Source of the DNA: Bettongia penicillata ogilbyi
Taxonomy: Eukaryota; Chordata; Mammalia; Diprotodontia; Potoroidae
Direction: 5' to 3'
NCBI GenBank assembly: GCA_023548195.1
Contig: JAJHZJ010000694.1
Coordinates: 744,001 to 808,000 of the forward strand
Length of the DNA stretch: 64,000 nt
Shown here: in pieces, positions 1 through 50,449 of the stretch
How the letters are laid out: every line of letters begins with the position of its first letter
Position numbering within the stretch: position 1 is the stretch's first letter
The notes under the pieces: generated by a model
Databases searched by the model: none
What the model saw: only the letters and a program-made list of their open reading frames with translations
Told to the model about the DNA's origin: nothing
Position numbers and translations under genes: made by a program

Positions 1-357
1 TTAAGGTTTTATACCTCACGTGTCAATCTGTTAAATTCCCTTTCCAATTCTTACTTCCATTATTCTAATTATTTTTCCTTTAGCATTCTTCTTTCATTCA
101 TAACTTCTTTAAGTTTTTACAAAAGAAACTCTTACTTAATCTCTTCCAAGAATCCACACAGGTCTTGAACTCAACATGTGCTTTCTCTTGACACTTTCCT
201 TACAGATGTTTGAGACACTTTCTTCTTGTGAGTTTGTGTCTTGAGCATCCCTGTCGTAACTCCTGTAATGGTGGGATTCTTTCATTTGATCTTTCTTCCA
301 GCTTACTTATTAACCTCAGAAGGCAGGTTATGGCTAGGTTCTGCACATTTCTGATAG
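1..357. other. Unclassified AT-rich intronic sequence (DHX15 intron 4)
   Basis: No exon or confidently named repeat is seen. Short frames here have no protein similarity I recognise. Confidence 0.5.
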
Positions 358-438
358 AAACATCTATGCCAGGGTGGGAAAACTGTGACCTCAAGGCCAC
401 CTGTGGTGGTCCAAATTTTACAGAACAAATCCTTTTAC
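358..438. repeat. Fragment of a palindromic hAT (Charlie-like) element
   Basis: The stretch with tgtgacctcaaggccacctg and then acagaacaaatccttttact matches the outer arm and central part of the more complete copies at 28068 and 61228. Confidence 0.6.
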
Positions 439-439
439 T

Positions 440-1766
440 TTTTTTAAGTTAATTTGTTTTCAGTTCTCTACAATCACTTCCATATATCTTACAATTTTTT
501 TTCCTTCTCCCTTCCCTTCCTGAGATGGCACACAGTCTTTTATAGGTTCTATACATAGCTTTCCTATTAAGTATATTTTCACCTTAGTCATGCTGCATGA
601 AAGAATTAAAATGAATGGGAGAAACCAAAATACAAAACAAAACATAACACAAGAGAAAATGATCTGCTTCATTCTGTGATCCAATTCCATAATTCTTTCT
701 CTGGATATGGACAGCATTTTGCCTCAAGAGATCATTGGAAATTTTTTAGGTCCTTGCATTCCTGTGAATGGCTAAGTCTAACAGAAAAATTCCTCACACA
801 CTGTGGTTGCTGTTGAGTACAAAGTTCTCCTGGTTCTGCTCCTTTCACTCAGCATCAGTTCATAAAAGTCCTTCCAGGCCTCTCTGAAGTGTTCCTGTTT
901 ACAATTTCTTATGACACAATAGTATTCCATTAGATTCATATACCATAATTTATTCAGTCATTCCCCAGTTGATGGGCATCCCCTTGATTTCCTGTTTTTG
1001 GCCACCACAAAGAGAGTTGCTTTAAATATTTTTGTACATGTGGGACCCTTTCCCATTTTTATGATCTCTTGGGAATATAGTCCTAGAAGAGGTATTGCTG
1101 GGTCAAAGGGTAGGCATATTTTTGTAGCCCTTTGGGCATAGTTCCAAATTGCTCTCCAGAATGGGTGCACAGCTCACAGCTCCACCAACAATGAGTTAGT
1201 ATTCCAACTGTCCCACATATTCTCCAACATTTATCATCCTCCTGTTTTGTCATCAGCCAATCTGGTAGGTGTGATGTGGTACCTCAGAGTTGTATTGATT
1301 TGCATCTCTCTAATCAACAGTGATCTAGAGCATTTTTTCACATGACTATAGATAGCTTTAATTTCTTCCTCTGAAAACTGCCTGTTCATATCCTTTGACT
1401 ATTTATCAACTCGAGAATGACTTGTATTCTTGTACATTTGACTCAGTTCTCTACATATTTTAGAAATGAGGCCTTTATCATAGACACTAGTTGCAAAAAT
1501 TCTTTCACAGTTTTCACCTTACCTCCTAATCTTGGTTGCGTTGGGTTTGTCTGTGCAAAAACCTTTCAATTTAATATAATCAAAATCATCCATTTTGCAC
1601 TTCATAATGTTCTCTCTCTTGTTTGGTCAAATATTTCTCCATTAATCTGACAAATACACTATTCCTTGCTCCTCTAATTTGTTTATAGTATCAGTTTTTA
1701 TACCTAGATCATGTATCCATTTGGACTTTATTCTTGTGTATAGTGTCAGGCTGTCAAGTTTGGATT
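440..1766 (-). mobile_element. L1 fragment: ORF2 C-terminus and 3'UTR
   Basis: The minus strand encodes pieces such as FDPAIPLLGLYSQE and CTKIFKATLFVVAKN, which match the C-terminal region of L1 ORF2. The frame is broken. The right part (1400-1760) holds further ORF2 codons. The left end is the 3'UTR, typical of marsupial L1. It is sense to DHX15 and lies in intron 4. Confidence 0.82.
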
Positions 1767-2540
1767 TAGTGAAAGGGCCACACTTGAGGACTGAGAAGGT
1801 CAGATGTGACCATCAGATCTCCACCCCTGATCTAGGCTGTTCCTATTCCTGCCTTCTTGAGGTACTGAATGTCATGTTATTTCAGAATCTCAGGGACAGC
1901 TCAGACTGGGAATCTTGGCCCCCAAAATGGTATGATAAAAGGCAAAGTCTGATTGCTGCCTCCCTGGAACTTCCTGACCTGAGTTCAGGCCTACTCTTGT
2001 AGACTGATGCTGGATTCCATTATTAACAGTCAGCTAGAAAGCTCCACTCATTCAGAGTGATGGTACCATAGGGTTCCCTTTGGCCTGGGAGTCTTGTCTG
2101 CTGAAGGCTTCAAAATGGGCCAGATAGAATACAGAATCTGAGACCCTGCATTACTCCCAAGGTATATTACAAAGCTGCTTGCTGCTTCTGAATTTGAGCC
2201 TTGCTTGGTACACCACCAAGAACCCACAACTACTCCTCACCCTAAAATTACAACAGTAGATGCAGACAGATCACATCTTCAGTCTACTCTGGATCTGTGC
2301 CCAGAAATTGGGTAGTGAGCTACCAGTTGGCACCGGCACCTACAACATATACAAGTTTAAGGGTGTATGCTCCAGTGGGACTTCTTTCTTGCCCTGGTGC
2401 AGGTTCTCCAATTTCTCAATAAGGATGCAATCTAGTGCATTGGGAGTTGTAGTCTAGAGCTCAGCTGTACTTCTTGCTACTGCTACCTTTCTACCCCTGG
2501 CAGACTACATCTATTCCTTGCTTCTTTCCACTTTAGAGAT
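1767..2540. other. Unclassified stretch, starts with a hAT-arm fragment
   Basis: At 1775-1800, gggccacacttgaggactga resembles the inner arm of the Charlie-like element. The following 700 bases are moderately GC-rich and read like an old retroelement remnant, but I cannot name the family. No exon signal is seen. Confidence 0.4.
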
Positions 2541-3425
2541 GCCAAAATGAAAAAAAAATCTCAGTCACCCTTCATATCTGGGACTAGGATCATAGTAGGG
2601 AGTTGAGAATATAAAGCAAGACAACCATGTCAATGTCTAATACTCCTAAATAGTAGTGAAACAGCTAAAAATTTAAAAGTGCTATCATATAAAGTATCCT
2701 TTAGCTTATTTTCTGTCTTAGTTGCCAATGTTACTTGGATGAGCTTTCCTACCATTTCAGGATTTGATCGTTTAAAGGAGTTAAAATGTTACACCACAAC
2801 ATTTTATTTCTTAAACTTTCTCTAAATACTATACTCTCTCATCTTAACAATGTACTTTTTCTGCAATTTTTTTCTGCAAAAACATCAACAAATCCTGATT
2901 ATTCATCCCTCAATCTCAAACAAATTTGTTACCACTGCACTTGAGCTCTGTGTTCGAATCTTCTCAGAAAGGCTCTATGATGCTTGTGATGGTCACACTT
3001 CAAAAATGCTGCTTCTTCCTTACTCAACTTCTCCCCACCCTTCAAACTCTAGTTCCAAGCCCAAATTCTCCATGAAGTCTTTTCCTCTCTCAACACTCCA
3101 ATCTGTGTTGTAATTTAGCCATTTCATAAATAAGGGATGTTTCCTCCCAACTCAGAGCATGTAGAAACAATGCTAAATATACCGTAGGCATTCAAAGAGG
3201 ACAAGAAAAAGCCCAAGAAAGATGTTCCTGATGTTCTATACAATCTTTTATATGTCTTAAAAGCATTTTCTGAAAGTTGGGAAGCACATACATTCATTTT
3301 TCTCCTTGGTGTTGCTAGGTTTAAAAAAATTCAACAGGGATAAGATGGGGTAGAGAGCAATGGGAGGAAAATCAGGTCTTGGAAAATTCCACTATGAAAC
3401 TATCTACCACTGAAGATTAGCCACT
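2541..3425. other. Intron 4 sequence without recognised features
   Basis: AT-rich, with a C/T-rich patch at 3000-3110. Nothing here is convincingly coding. Confidence 0.4.
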
Positions 3426-3429
3426 GTTG

Positions 3430-3575
3430 TGAAATTTAGCCTTGAGAGCTCGCCAGGGACACTGAGAAGTTAGGTGACTTGTCCAGGGTCCTACAGTCAA
3501 TATGTCAGATAACACTTATAGTCCGTTTCTTTCTGATTCTAAGGTCAACTATCTATCTACTATGTCATGTAGGCC
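3430..3575 (-). repeat. MIR-type SINE fragment
   Basis: The segment gttaggtgacttgtccaggg with flanking tcctacagtcaatatgtcag follows the inverted MIR/CORE-SINE consensus (gttaagtgacttgcccaagg). Confidence 0.65.
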
Positions 3576-41574
<37,999 letters not shown>

Positions 41575-41644
41575 CTAGGAAGAGGAGAGGAGGGGGAGGG
41601 GCGAGAAATCGCCCGCCCTCTAGGCTCGTCGTGATGGGGCACGT

Positions 41645-42075
41645 AATGCGAAAAGGCTGCTGGGAAGATTACCTCGGTGTCACCTCCACCCTCAGTGAGA
41701 AGGAAGATCTTGGAGAAGTGGCGGGAGGAGGTGGGGGGGAGAGAAACCCACGTGTTGTGGAAAGTTGGGCTGAATGAAAGGACTGGGCTGTCCAGGCACA
41801 GAAAGGTGGAGTCCCTTCTCCCAGGCTCACCTTGCCACATTGTTGCCAGCTGCAGGAGCGTGGGAAAGGACCCCCTCCCGCTAGGAGCTTAAATTTCCAC
41901 ATTAGCTATTGAACCACAGAGCCTCCCAAACCATCCAGACAGTGAATCTATCCGCAGTTACTGGCAGCCCGCTGGGCGATGGGCCAGCTCATACCTAAGC
42001 TAGAAGACCTCAACGAAGTGGACTTTCAATAAGGGGAGACTCTCTCCCTCCAGAGGTAACCCATTCCAAAGGAGG
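41645..42075. other. Region upstream of the DHX15 CpG island
   Basis: GC content falls off here. No exon of a divergent gene is recognised. The 222-codon plus-strand frame entering from the island has no family similarity. Confidence 0.45.
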
Positions 42076-42079
42076 TGAA

Positions 42080-42910
42080 CGAACACTGCTCAAAAGGAAA
42101 AAAAATTGAAATAGTCAGTAAGCATGTACAGAGGCTCTAAAACACTACAGATAAACGAGAGTCAACTACACACCAAGCAAATGTTTCAGAGTGGACAAAA
42201 GATGGAAATAATTAATGTTGGAGGTGTTGTGGGAAAATAGGCACACTAATAATCCATAGTGGGTGGAGCTGTGGTCCCTTCTGGAAAGGGACTTAGAATT
42301 TTGCAGAAACTAATGTGTCGATATCCTTTGATCCGAAGATATGAGAAATATTCCCAGAGGGTCAAAGATAGAAAGTCTCTCTGTGTGTAAAAACGTTTGC
42401 GTCAACATTTATAGCTACTCCAAAAAAACAAAATTTGAAACAAAGTAGGCTTCAGCAGGTTGGGAGATAAAGTGTGGTACAATAGAATATTGTTTTGCTG
42501 TGAGAAGAGTTTATATAAAGAATACAGAGAAACACTGGAAACTTTTAAACAAACTGATGGAAAATGAAATAAGTTGAACTTAGAAAATAAGGTGCACTGA
42601 TTGAAATAAGTAGGTGGTCTAGAGGATAGTCAGGAAAACATTAATACAGATCTAGTCTCAGACACTAGCTGTGTGACCCTGGGCAAGTCACTTGACCTCT
42701 CTCAGCCTCAGTTTTCTCAACTATAAAATGGGGATAAGAATAACAAAATATTCCACATAGTTGTGAGTCTCAAATGAGGTAATATATGTAAAATGTTTTG
42801 CAAAAAATTTAAAGTTATATTTTTTTATTATTATAGCAATATAAATGGAAAGAATAGAAAAAAATGAAAATGAATGCCATGTTGAGTATAGTGACCAAAA
42901 CTATAGGTAT
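42080..42910 (+). mobile_element. L1 fragment split by a MIR-type SINE
   Basis: L1 ORF2-derived text from 42090 (ataggcacactaataatcca, then ggagctgtggtcccttctgg) to about 42620 resumes at about 42830 (ataaatggaaagaatagaaa). The SINE lies between. Confidence 0.65.
42625..42830 (+). repeat. MIR-type SINE, well preserved
   Basis: Carries agctgtgtgaccctgggcaa, gtcacttgacctctctcagc and ctcaaatgaggtaatatatg in direct order. Confidence 0.82.
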
Positions 42911-42934
42911 GGAATATTAATTACTTGCTTAATC

Positions 42935-43380
42935 ACGCCTTTATAAAGTGCTTAATCTGTGGCACTGTGGTAAGTGCTAGGGATGATGCAAAGCAAAAGC
43001 AAAAGCCAAAAATAGTCTTTATCTCAAGGAGCTTATATTCCAAATACATTCTATATACTGTCAGACTCATTTAATATATTGGTTTTAGAGAACTGTTTTT
43101 TTTCTTTTTCCTTTTGTAACAAAGGATGATTTTCTGAGTGGGAGAGAGGAGAGGGATGTATTTGGGATTGAAGATAATCTAAAAATAAGAGATAATTTTT
43201 AAAAAGTAAATCTCTCTTTAAAAGGGGAAAGTTGCTGAAGTGGAGCTTTAGACTTCGCAGTGATATAAAATCAATAATAGAACTTAAAAGCACAAATAAA
43301 GCCATTATGAACTTTAAAAGAAAAAAACTTAAGACAATAACCCAGTTTTATGCCTCTAGGCTACTTTTGAGCAAAAGTTT
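42935..43380. repeat. Old repeat pieces, family uncertain
   Basis: 42940-43050 (gtggtaagtgctagggatga, atctcaaggagcttatattc) repeats the theme at 29855. 43060-43220 resembles an L1 3'UTR. Confidence 0.4.
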
Positions 43381-43384
43381 AGGA

Positions 43385-43720
43385 GAAAGACTATGATAAT
43401 CCTAGTGTGTCCCATCAGATTGGTACCAGATTTGAACTATTTTCTGCTCTGGAAAACATCAAAATAAAGTGGAAAAGAGCACTTTCATCTAGCTCATCCA
43501 TAAGAATTGTAGGAGAGACTCTGTGAAATGCTCTACAGAAATCTAAATTATATAGGTATTTTCCTGATATGCCAATCTAGTAATCGTGTCAAAAAAAGTT
43601 AGTCTGGTATGACCTGTTCTTGATGAAGCCATGCTGGTTGTTCTCTTTTCTTGAATTCTCTCTCAATGAATTAGTAGGTGTATTCTTCCTGTATTTTAAT
43701 TCCTGTCTGTGTTATCTAGC
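43385..43720 (-). repeat. CR1/L3-type LINE fragment, ORF part
   Basis: Read on the minus strand it shows cagcatggcttcatcaagaa followed by caggtcataccagactaac, then a stretch matching that at 51190-51300 and the start of which is also at 49360. Frames are decayed. Confidence 0.6.
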
Positions 43721-43724
43721 ATGG

Positions 43725-44855
43725 TAGACATACACTCACTGTTTTCTCCCACTCTTTTTACTTTAAAGTGTTTTAGAAAGAATATTACTAGTATAATACT
43801 GTGTACCCTGGCCTGAAGTCCAGAGTTGTACAATACCCTTAAATGGTGTAGGGTATTTAGGCTCTTAGCTAATGGCTTCAGCCCCACCAATGGTGTTTCT
43901 GCCAGGGAGTGATTCCCTACATCCCAGTTCTATTTAGCCACATATCTATTACATTTGCCTTTATAAGGGAATATTTGCTTCAAAGGTATAATAACAAATA
44001 TACAGGCATATTCTCCAACAGGTAGAAAATAATTCCCCAACCCCCTCATATTTTGGGGTGAGGAGGAGGATTAGATTCATAGCTTAGCTCAGTTCCAATA
44101 AAGCACAGTCCAGTTCCAAGTCCAAACATACTTCAGTCTCAAGTCCCGGCCACCCTGACTTCTCAATTTTTCTGTACCAGCCTGGCTGGCTGCAACTTCT
44201 CACCTGGACTCTTGGCTACAAAGTAACTATGGCTTGAATACTGACACTAATAGGGATCACCACTGGCACCTGAAACTAAGAAAGACAAATGATGCGGAAC
44301 AAGGACCTCAGACCTGTTTCTGGGAGGCAGAGTAAGAGTATGTCCTCTTCCCAGTTAAGTTCATTGTACCCAGCCCTTTGGTGACTTGGACCCTCTGAAC
44401 ACAGCAGGAAACAGTGAGCTTGTAAAAGAGAGACTCTCAGTCTGGCTAGTTTTAAAGATGTAGCCTTTTCTGGTCATATAGCCAGCAAAAGGAAGCTACA
44501 TCCGCTTACATGGTAGGAAAACACTGGAGGCAGAGTATGCTTCCATGTTAAGCAATCATAGTATGACCAGGGTAAGCTCTTTACACTAGCAATTTTGGAA
44601 CCAAGCAAGCTTAACAAAATGTGCCCTCAAATTACCTTTTTTAAAAACAAATTCTGCTGGAGATGGAGAAAGACTTCAGGGAAAAGACTGTGATGGTAGA
44701 TACCCTGAAGGCTGAAAATTCCACCTTGGAGACTGTTGGGTTGGGAATGAGGGTGGGAATGAGAGCAGAAAGCTGGTCACTTGATGGTATCCTATTTTAA
44801 CTTTGTTCATGCTAGATAGGTATTAAACTCAGTTGTTTCTATGCTGCTGAGTGGA
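43725..44855. other. Unclassified stretch upstream of DHX15
   Basis: Moderately GC-rich at 44100-44500 with an AATAAA at about 44097. It could be an old LTR, but ends and duplications are not visible. No gene found. Confidence 0.35.
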
Positions 44856-44859
44856 TATA

Positions 44860-45040
44860 AGTGCTGTCAGATCCTTCTAAATTTATGGTTTGATCATTCT
44901 TATTTATAGCTCTCCTGGAAGCAAAAACTAGATGATCATCTGTCAGGTATGCTGAACAGGGGACCCCTGTTCATGTATGCTTTTAGACTAGATAACTTTT
45001 GAGGTATCTGCCAAGTCTGGGATTCTATGATTTCTTGAAA
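44860..45040 (+). repeat. CR1/L3-type LINE 3' end
   Basis: Text aactagatgatcatctgtca and later tctgggattctatgatt fits the L3 3' end, as at 23540-23670. Confidence 0.55.
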
Positions 45041-45169
45041 AAATGTTCTTTTGTTTCTATCAATTACTAGAGCTAGATGGAAAGCTGAAATAGCACTAAG
45101 GAAAACAAAGTTGGAAAAAGCAGTGATGCTTTGTAATCCAAGAATGCATAGATGTTCAAACTGAGGTAA

Positions 45170-45300
45170 TACAATTGTGAGAGCATTGTGTTAAGTGCTG
45201 GGTATCAAAGACAAAAAACTTGACAGTCCCTGCCCTCAAGGAGCTTCCATTCTCATTAAGGAAGATCACACATATGGGAGAGTGATATCAGGGAGGTGAC
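45170..45300 (+). repeat. Short piece of the old dispersed repeat
   Basis: gtgttaagtgctgggtatca, then tgccctcaaggagcttccat, the same theme as at 23690, 29855 and 42945. Confidence 0.45.
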
Positions 45301-45444
45301 GATGAGTGGCAACCTTTATTTGATTACTGTTCTCTGAGCTAGAGGACCAAACGGGGTAGAAGGGTATCCAGAGCTGGATCTGGTTTATTTTCTTTATGTA
45401 GCATGTGTTCCACATATACTATTAATGAACTACAACTTCTTGTT

Positions 45445-45702
45445 CTTGTTGCTTAGTTATTTTAACTATGTCTGACCCTTCGTGATCTCACTTGGGGTTT
45501 TCTTTGCAAGGATACTAGACAAGATACTGCCATTTTCTTCTCCAGCTCGTTTTACAGATGAAGAAACAGAGGCAAACGGGATTAAGGGACCTTCCCAGAG
45601 TCACATAGCTAACAAGTATTTGAGACCAGATTTGAACTCAGGAAGAGTCTTCCTGACTCCAGGGCTGGCACTCTATCCACTGTGCCACCTAGCTGCCCAC
45701 AA
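45445..45702 (-). mobile_element. MAR1-type CORE-SINE, nearly full length
   Basis: Inverted: ttgttgcttagttattttaa, cttctccagctcgttttaca, the core gtcacatagctaacaagtat, and the head ctatccactgtgccacctag. It is the best-preserved copy in the window. The 77-codon frame in it is not a gene. Confidence 0.88.
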
Positions 45703-45704
45703 GA

Positions 45705-47335
45705 CTACAACCTAAGTCTTGATTAAAATGAATAATGGATTAGTGAAGTTGTTGAATTGTTCAAATTTACACTGCATATCTCCATTGTGCTGGAACCAGT
45801 TACTGTATTTTACATAATTATGACTTGTAATAGTGTGAATTCAAATAAATGCAACCACTTTATCGGATTCATTGTTCACACAAATTGTAAATTGATGGAC
45901 TGTCCATCCAGCTATATGATCTGGGTAACATACATTTTTCAACAACTTTTTTTCCTAGTGTAGATGATTTGCACTGCTATGTATTTTACTTAATAGGTTG
46001 TGGGTGTGTATGTTTTCAGTGTATTAGAGTTTGATTCAATTAGTAATCTGTAATTTTTTTCAAATTTTTTCTGAAGCTTTCATGATCCTAGTAAACCACT
46101 CAGGTGATTATGTCTCCCTGTTTTTTGTTTGTTTTGTTTTGTTTTTAACCTCATTTGATTAAAATGTACTCGGGATCTTTGAATTAAGTTATCTGTAGAT
46201 GTGTGCCATAAAATATTGTATAACTTAGATATCTAAATGTATAAAGAGAATCTAGATGCATTTTGTTCTGAGTTAATTTTTTAAAAATCACTTAATAATA
46301 AACATAGCAACGTTTTATATTGTCTCCATCTTTCAGGCAGTCTTATGACCTAAAACATATGGTCTCTTATAAAAGCATCTGTGATAAAAATGCTTGTTTC
46401 CTTCTTAAATTTCAATGATAACCTCAGTTCATAGTTCACAACTGTGTAGTATTGCAATGGAATCTTTTCTCTTCCTCTTTCTTTTCAGTGACTAGGGAAA
46501 ATAAATGGCATCTCCCTAATAGCTTGCATGGAAGACAGTGAAGATGATAATAGGTAAAGAATGTTTTTTGGGTTTTTTTTTCTAAGTGGAAGAGCCAGGA
46601 GCATGAACCCAGAGAAAGGAACAAGAAAATGAAAATTGGTAGGTAACAGAAAAAAATAAAACTGACTTTTTGCTCCTCCACCCACTACAGAACAACAGCC
46701 AAAGCTAGAACTGAAGTGTGGGTTTGTGGTAGGGAAGGAAGTCTTCCAGAGGAGTCTTCAAATACAGGGATATAAATTAATGGGAATTTTATACATCTTT
46801 GAGATTAATAGTTCATTGATGGATCCCTATATCGTATCTTCTTTTTTTGAAAACAACAATATTCTATAATATTATGAAGTCTATTTCTAAGTTGTCAGTC
46901 TGTGAATACTGAAGAGTACTATTTGTACATTCCCTGTTTGGGGCCTTTGAGCTAAGAGAAGTTAAGAAATTCTCCAAAATATACTTAAACCATTCATATC
47001 ATGAGAATTTGACATAGTTGCAAACCTTTTAAAAATATAAGCCTAAGAAGAGTTGCATATTCTTGGAAGGGGACAAGGTGTTGAAAAGAAGCTAATCACA
47101 CTCCCTCCACCCACGCTCATGACCGGCTGAGTTAAAGGAACTCGAGAAACTGATGAGAGATAGCAGCTCTAGATCTGTAGAAGGTAAATGAAGTCCAGAG
47201 TATGGACTTGATGATAGAAAAAAAAAGTGTGCCTTGTGGCACTAAAACTGTCTTGAAGAGAGGGGACAAGGCAATCTTATCCTAGTCCTCAAGAAAGGGA
47301 AAGATAAATTTTACACAGCATATGATAGTGAGTTG
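45705..47335. other. Intergenic sequence without recognised features
   Basis: AT-rich with a T/G-rich patch at 46120-46145. No exon or named repeat is assigned. Confidence 0.4.
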
Positions 47336-47339
47336 GAGC

Positions 47340-47500
47340 TGTCTTAACCACTGGTATACTGCCAGGCTCTATCCTAGACCCTCTTCTTTTTACTCAGTCT
47401 GTTCTCTTTCTTGGTGATCTAATCAGCTCTCATGGGCTCAATTATGATCTGTCTGTAGATCTACCTACCCAGTCCTATTCTCTTTTCTGAGTATCAATGA
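47340..47500 (+). repeat. L2 LINE fragment
   Basis: Shows ggctctatcctagaccctct and ctcatgggctcaattatgat, ORF-derived L2 text parallel to 35760-35840. Confidence 0.6.
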
Positions 47501-47504
47501 TTTA

Positions 47505-48040
47505 TCAGCAGGCATATATGGTTTAAAGAACAGGCTTACCCTCAAAGATGAGAGGGACAGGAGAGGGCCCTCCTTTGCAGAGATAGAGGGATTCACAGGT
47601 GTGAAACATTCCATGAAATTTCAGACTTTTTTGGATTTATTGGTTTGTTTTGCTGTGTTTTTTTCTCTTTTCCATTTTCTATTAAACAAATCTTTGTTAT
47701 AGAGATTGGCTCTCTGAAAGAGAAAAGGAAAGGATACAGGAGCAAATCTAGGCAATGTAAAAACAAGTTATCAATAAAAATATTTCAAAAAGGCATAGAT
47801 GGTTCATTTGTCAAATTTGTATTTGACATAAAAATGAGAAAGAAATTTTCTGTATTAAGATAATCAGATACTAAAAACAGCTTGACAGATTGTAAGGATG
47901 AGTGGAAGAAAACAAAATAAAATTTAATAGGGAAGAAATTTGAAGTTTTCCCCTTGTGTCAAAAAAAAACCCCAACAAAACAACAACTATATGAGCATGT
48001 ATGGAGGGCCATGTAGGGTAAAAAGACTTCAAAAATCTTC
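47505..48040. other. Intergenic sequence without recognised features
   Basis: A-rich parts near 47960. Nothing assigned. Confidence 0.4.
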
Positions 48041-48049
48041 AATGTGGCA

Positions 48050-48480
48050 GTCAAGAATGCTGATGTAATCTGACTGCATTGTTAATAAAACTATGTTACC
48101 CAAAATAAAAGAGATAATAGTCTCACTGTGCTCTGCTGTGGTCAGATCATATCTTGAGTACTGTGTACAGTTTGGCATGCTATATTTTAGAAAGTACATT
48201 AACAGAGTAAAATGCATTGAAAATTGGTTATGATCAAGAAGATAAAAGGACTAAAAACCACAACATATGAAGATCACTAGAGGGAACTAGACTTGTTTAA
48301 CTTGGAAAGAGAAAATTTACTGAAAGTATGATATCTTTCTTCAAGTATTTGGGGGCTTTCATCATATGAATGACGAATCAGGCTTGTTCTGCTTGGTTCT
48401 GATGAGTAGGTCCAGTGGGTAGAAATTATAAGGAGGCAGATGTTGACATAAGAAAAAAAAGCCATTAGAACTGTTCCCAC
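48050..48480 (+). repeat. CR1/L3-type LINE fragment
   Basis: Contains ctgctgtggtcagatcatat, cttgagtactgtgtacagtt and cttcaagtatttgggggctt, consecutive parts of an L3 ORF2 end. Confidence 0.62.
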
Positions 48481-48639
48481 ACAAAATAGACTATTCCAAC
48501 TGCATTGAGTTCCAAATATGGGAGGTCTTCAAGTGGAATAACACTTGCTAAGGATTTTGGATGGTATTCAAGATTTGTAGAGATGTGTATAAATGACTTA
48601 TGAAATCTATTTGATCTCTAAGTTTATGATTACAAGAAG

Positions 48640-48800
48640 TAAAGGAATAAAGTACAAAAATTTGAGTCAGAAGACTTCGATTCCAGGTCTGGCCCAAAGA
48701 CTTATTAGCTGGATGACTCTGTATATGTCATTTTATATCATGGAACCTCAATTTCCTCATCTGCAAAATGAAGGAGATGGTTTTAAGGTCACCTCCTTTT
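48640..48800 (+). repeat. MIR-type SINE
   Basis: Direct text cttattagctggatgactct, cctcaatttcctcatctgca. A T-run at 48798-48808 follows. Confidence 0.65.
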
Positions 48801-48814
48801 TTTTTTTTACAATG

Positions 48815-49230
48815 CAATATAATACATAAATAAGAAAAAGAAAGACAGTTCCTGTGTTCAAGAAGTTTACAGTCTAATAAAAGAAGGCAATACACAAAAG
48901 AGAAGTGTAAAGTGAAGGAGTGTTCCCTGAGGTTAGAGAGAGTTTTACCCAATATGAGATTCCTTTTAACTCTGATGTTCTGTAATTCTATGAGAACAGA
49001 ACTCTACTTCAGGGTTTTGTTTTTATGTGTACATTGAGAGAAGTTTAGATGGATCCCGAGGCATATCCTGTTAGTCAAATTGTCAGGGCTGACAGCCACA
49101 GATGAGATTAACTTGAGTTTAGAGACTCATGTCTGAAGTATGTATAAGGTGTCCTCTGAGCCCAGCAACAGCTGGGTTAGGGGAAAGGGTTGGTTGAGAA
49201 GAGAGAGAAGGGAAATAGAATAGTTTCACA
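48815..49230. other. Intergenic sequence without recognised features
   Basis: A short piece like the 29855 theme lies at about 48850-48890 (cctgtgttcaagaagtttac). The rest is unassigned. Confidence 0.35.
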
Positions 49231-49234
49231 CCAC

Positions 49235-49440
49235 CACCATTAGGTTGATGTCAATTCCAGGCAAAACTCTAGAATGGGTTATTAGACAGATGGTTTATGA
49301 GGAAAGGGAAGTGGTGATCACTAGAAATTGTCATTTTAAACTCTTCTTTTACAGACCATGGCTTCATTAAGAAAAGTCATGGCAAGCTACATTTTCTTTT
49401 TTGAGATATTCACTAGAATAGTATTCTCAAATGCTCAAAC
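49235..49440 (+). repeat. CR1/L3-type LINE fragment
   Basis: Contains agaatgggttattagacaga and ccatggcttcattaagaaaa, matching the L3 ORF part seen inverted at 43600-43700. Confidence 0.5.
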
Positions 49441-49449
49441 AGATCTATG

Positions 49450-50445
49450 ATCTCATTAATTTGTATAATCCCTACAACAATGCAGATTGCACCCCTTCAT
49501 GCTGCCATACTGTATGACTCTTGTCTATGTGCTCCCATGAATTTTCCAAAGGGAACTGACCCAGTGTATCTAAGGTCTTCCTTTCTTTCTCTTGACATTG
49601 TGAAGATATCACTGGAGCACCTGGGCTCTTACTTGTCAATCCTTAGCCTAGCAACAGGACTAATCCATTTTGTTTTCCTAGCATACATTTACTCAATAGC
49701 ATCCTTTATTCCTGTTCTTAGTAATTCCTCAGTTGCTCTATGTCCTCATTTGTTTTATACATCAGCCTGCTCACCCTACCATGTGCCTTACCCTTTCTCT
49801 TTGAGTGATGTTTGTGTGTAGGAAAAACAACTGCTGCAATTGCTGGGCCAAGGGGGCTCTCTTCTTAGGTTCCCCTCCAACCTCTAGACCCATGCAGACC
49901 AGCTTCAGGTTTGGGCTCATCCTGGCCTCTAATTCAAGAGATTATGCTCCTCTTTGCACTTGCTGGTTCATCATACTCCCACCAGAGTCCTGGGGAGAAC
50001 TACGTAAAGTGTAGGTTTGGCTCATGTTTACATTCTCCTCAGAAAAGGACGAGTCCAGTCACAGTAGCCTACTTACTGTTGCTCACACATGTCACTGCAC
50101 TTCCCTTCTTTCTGCTTTTATGTTGACTTTCCCTTATAGTTGGAATACTCCCCCCACTCACCTCTATCTTTTAGTTTCCCTGGCTTCCAAATTCAGCTCA
50201 AATCTGACCTCAGAAGACCTTTCCAGAAGACCTGGTTTCCCAAGCTGCTAGTGTGTTCACCTGAGATTCCCTATCATCTTGCTCTTTTTATGTCTTTGAT
50301 GTACCTAGTTCTTTTCATATTTCTGTTCCCCACTAGAATGTGAGCTCCTTGAGGGCAGAGACTAATTTTGTCTTTTCTTTGTAAACCCAGTGCTTAGCAC
50401 TATGTGCCTGGCACATAGGAAGCATTTACTAAGTGTCCTTTGACT
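49450..50445 (+). repeat. L2 LINE 3' region (50030-50445) and preceding unassigned sequence
   Basis: 50030-50445 is a clear L2 3' end: ttccaaattcagctcaaatc, actagaatgtgagctccttg, agggcagagactaattttgt, tgtgcctggcacataggaag. The 124-codon frame at 49447-49821 has no similarity I recognise and may be older LINE sequence. Confidence 0.65.
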
Positions 50446-50449
50446 AACC

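Noticed and set aside
958..1170. 70-codon minus-strand protein
   Set aside because: It is a piece of L1 ORF2 C-terminus in a decayed copy, not a host gene.
49447..49821. 124-codon plus-strand frame
   Set aside because: It is near old LINE sequence, lacks recognisable domains, and has no promoter or splice context. I cannot fully exclude an unknown small gene.
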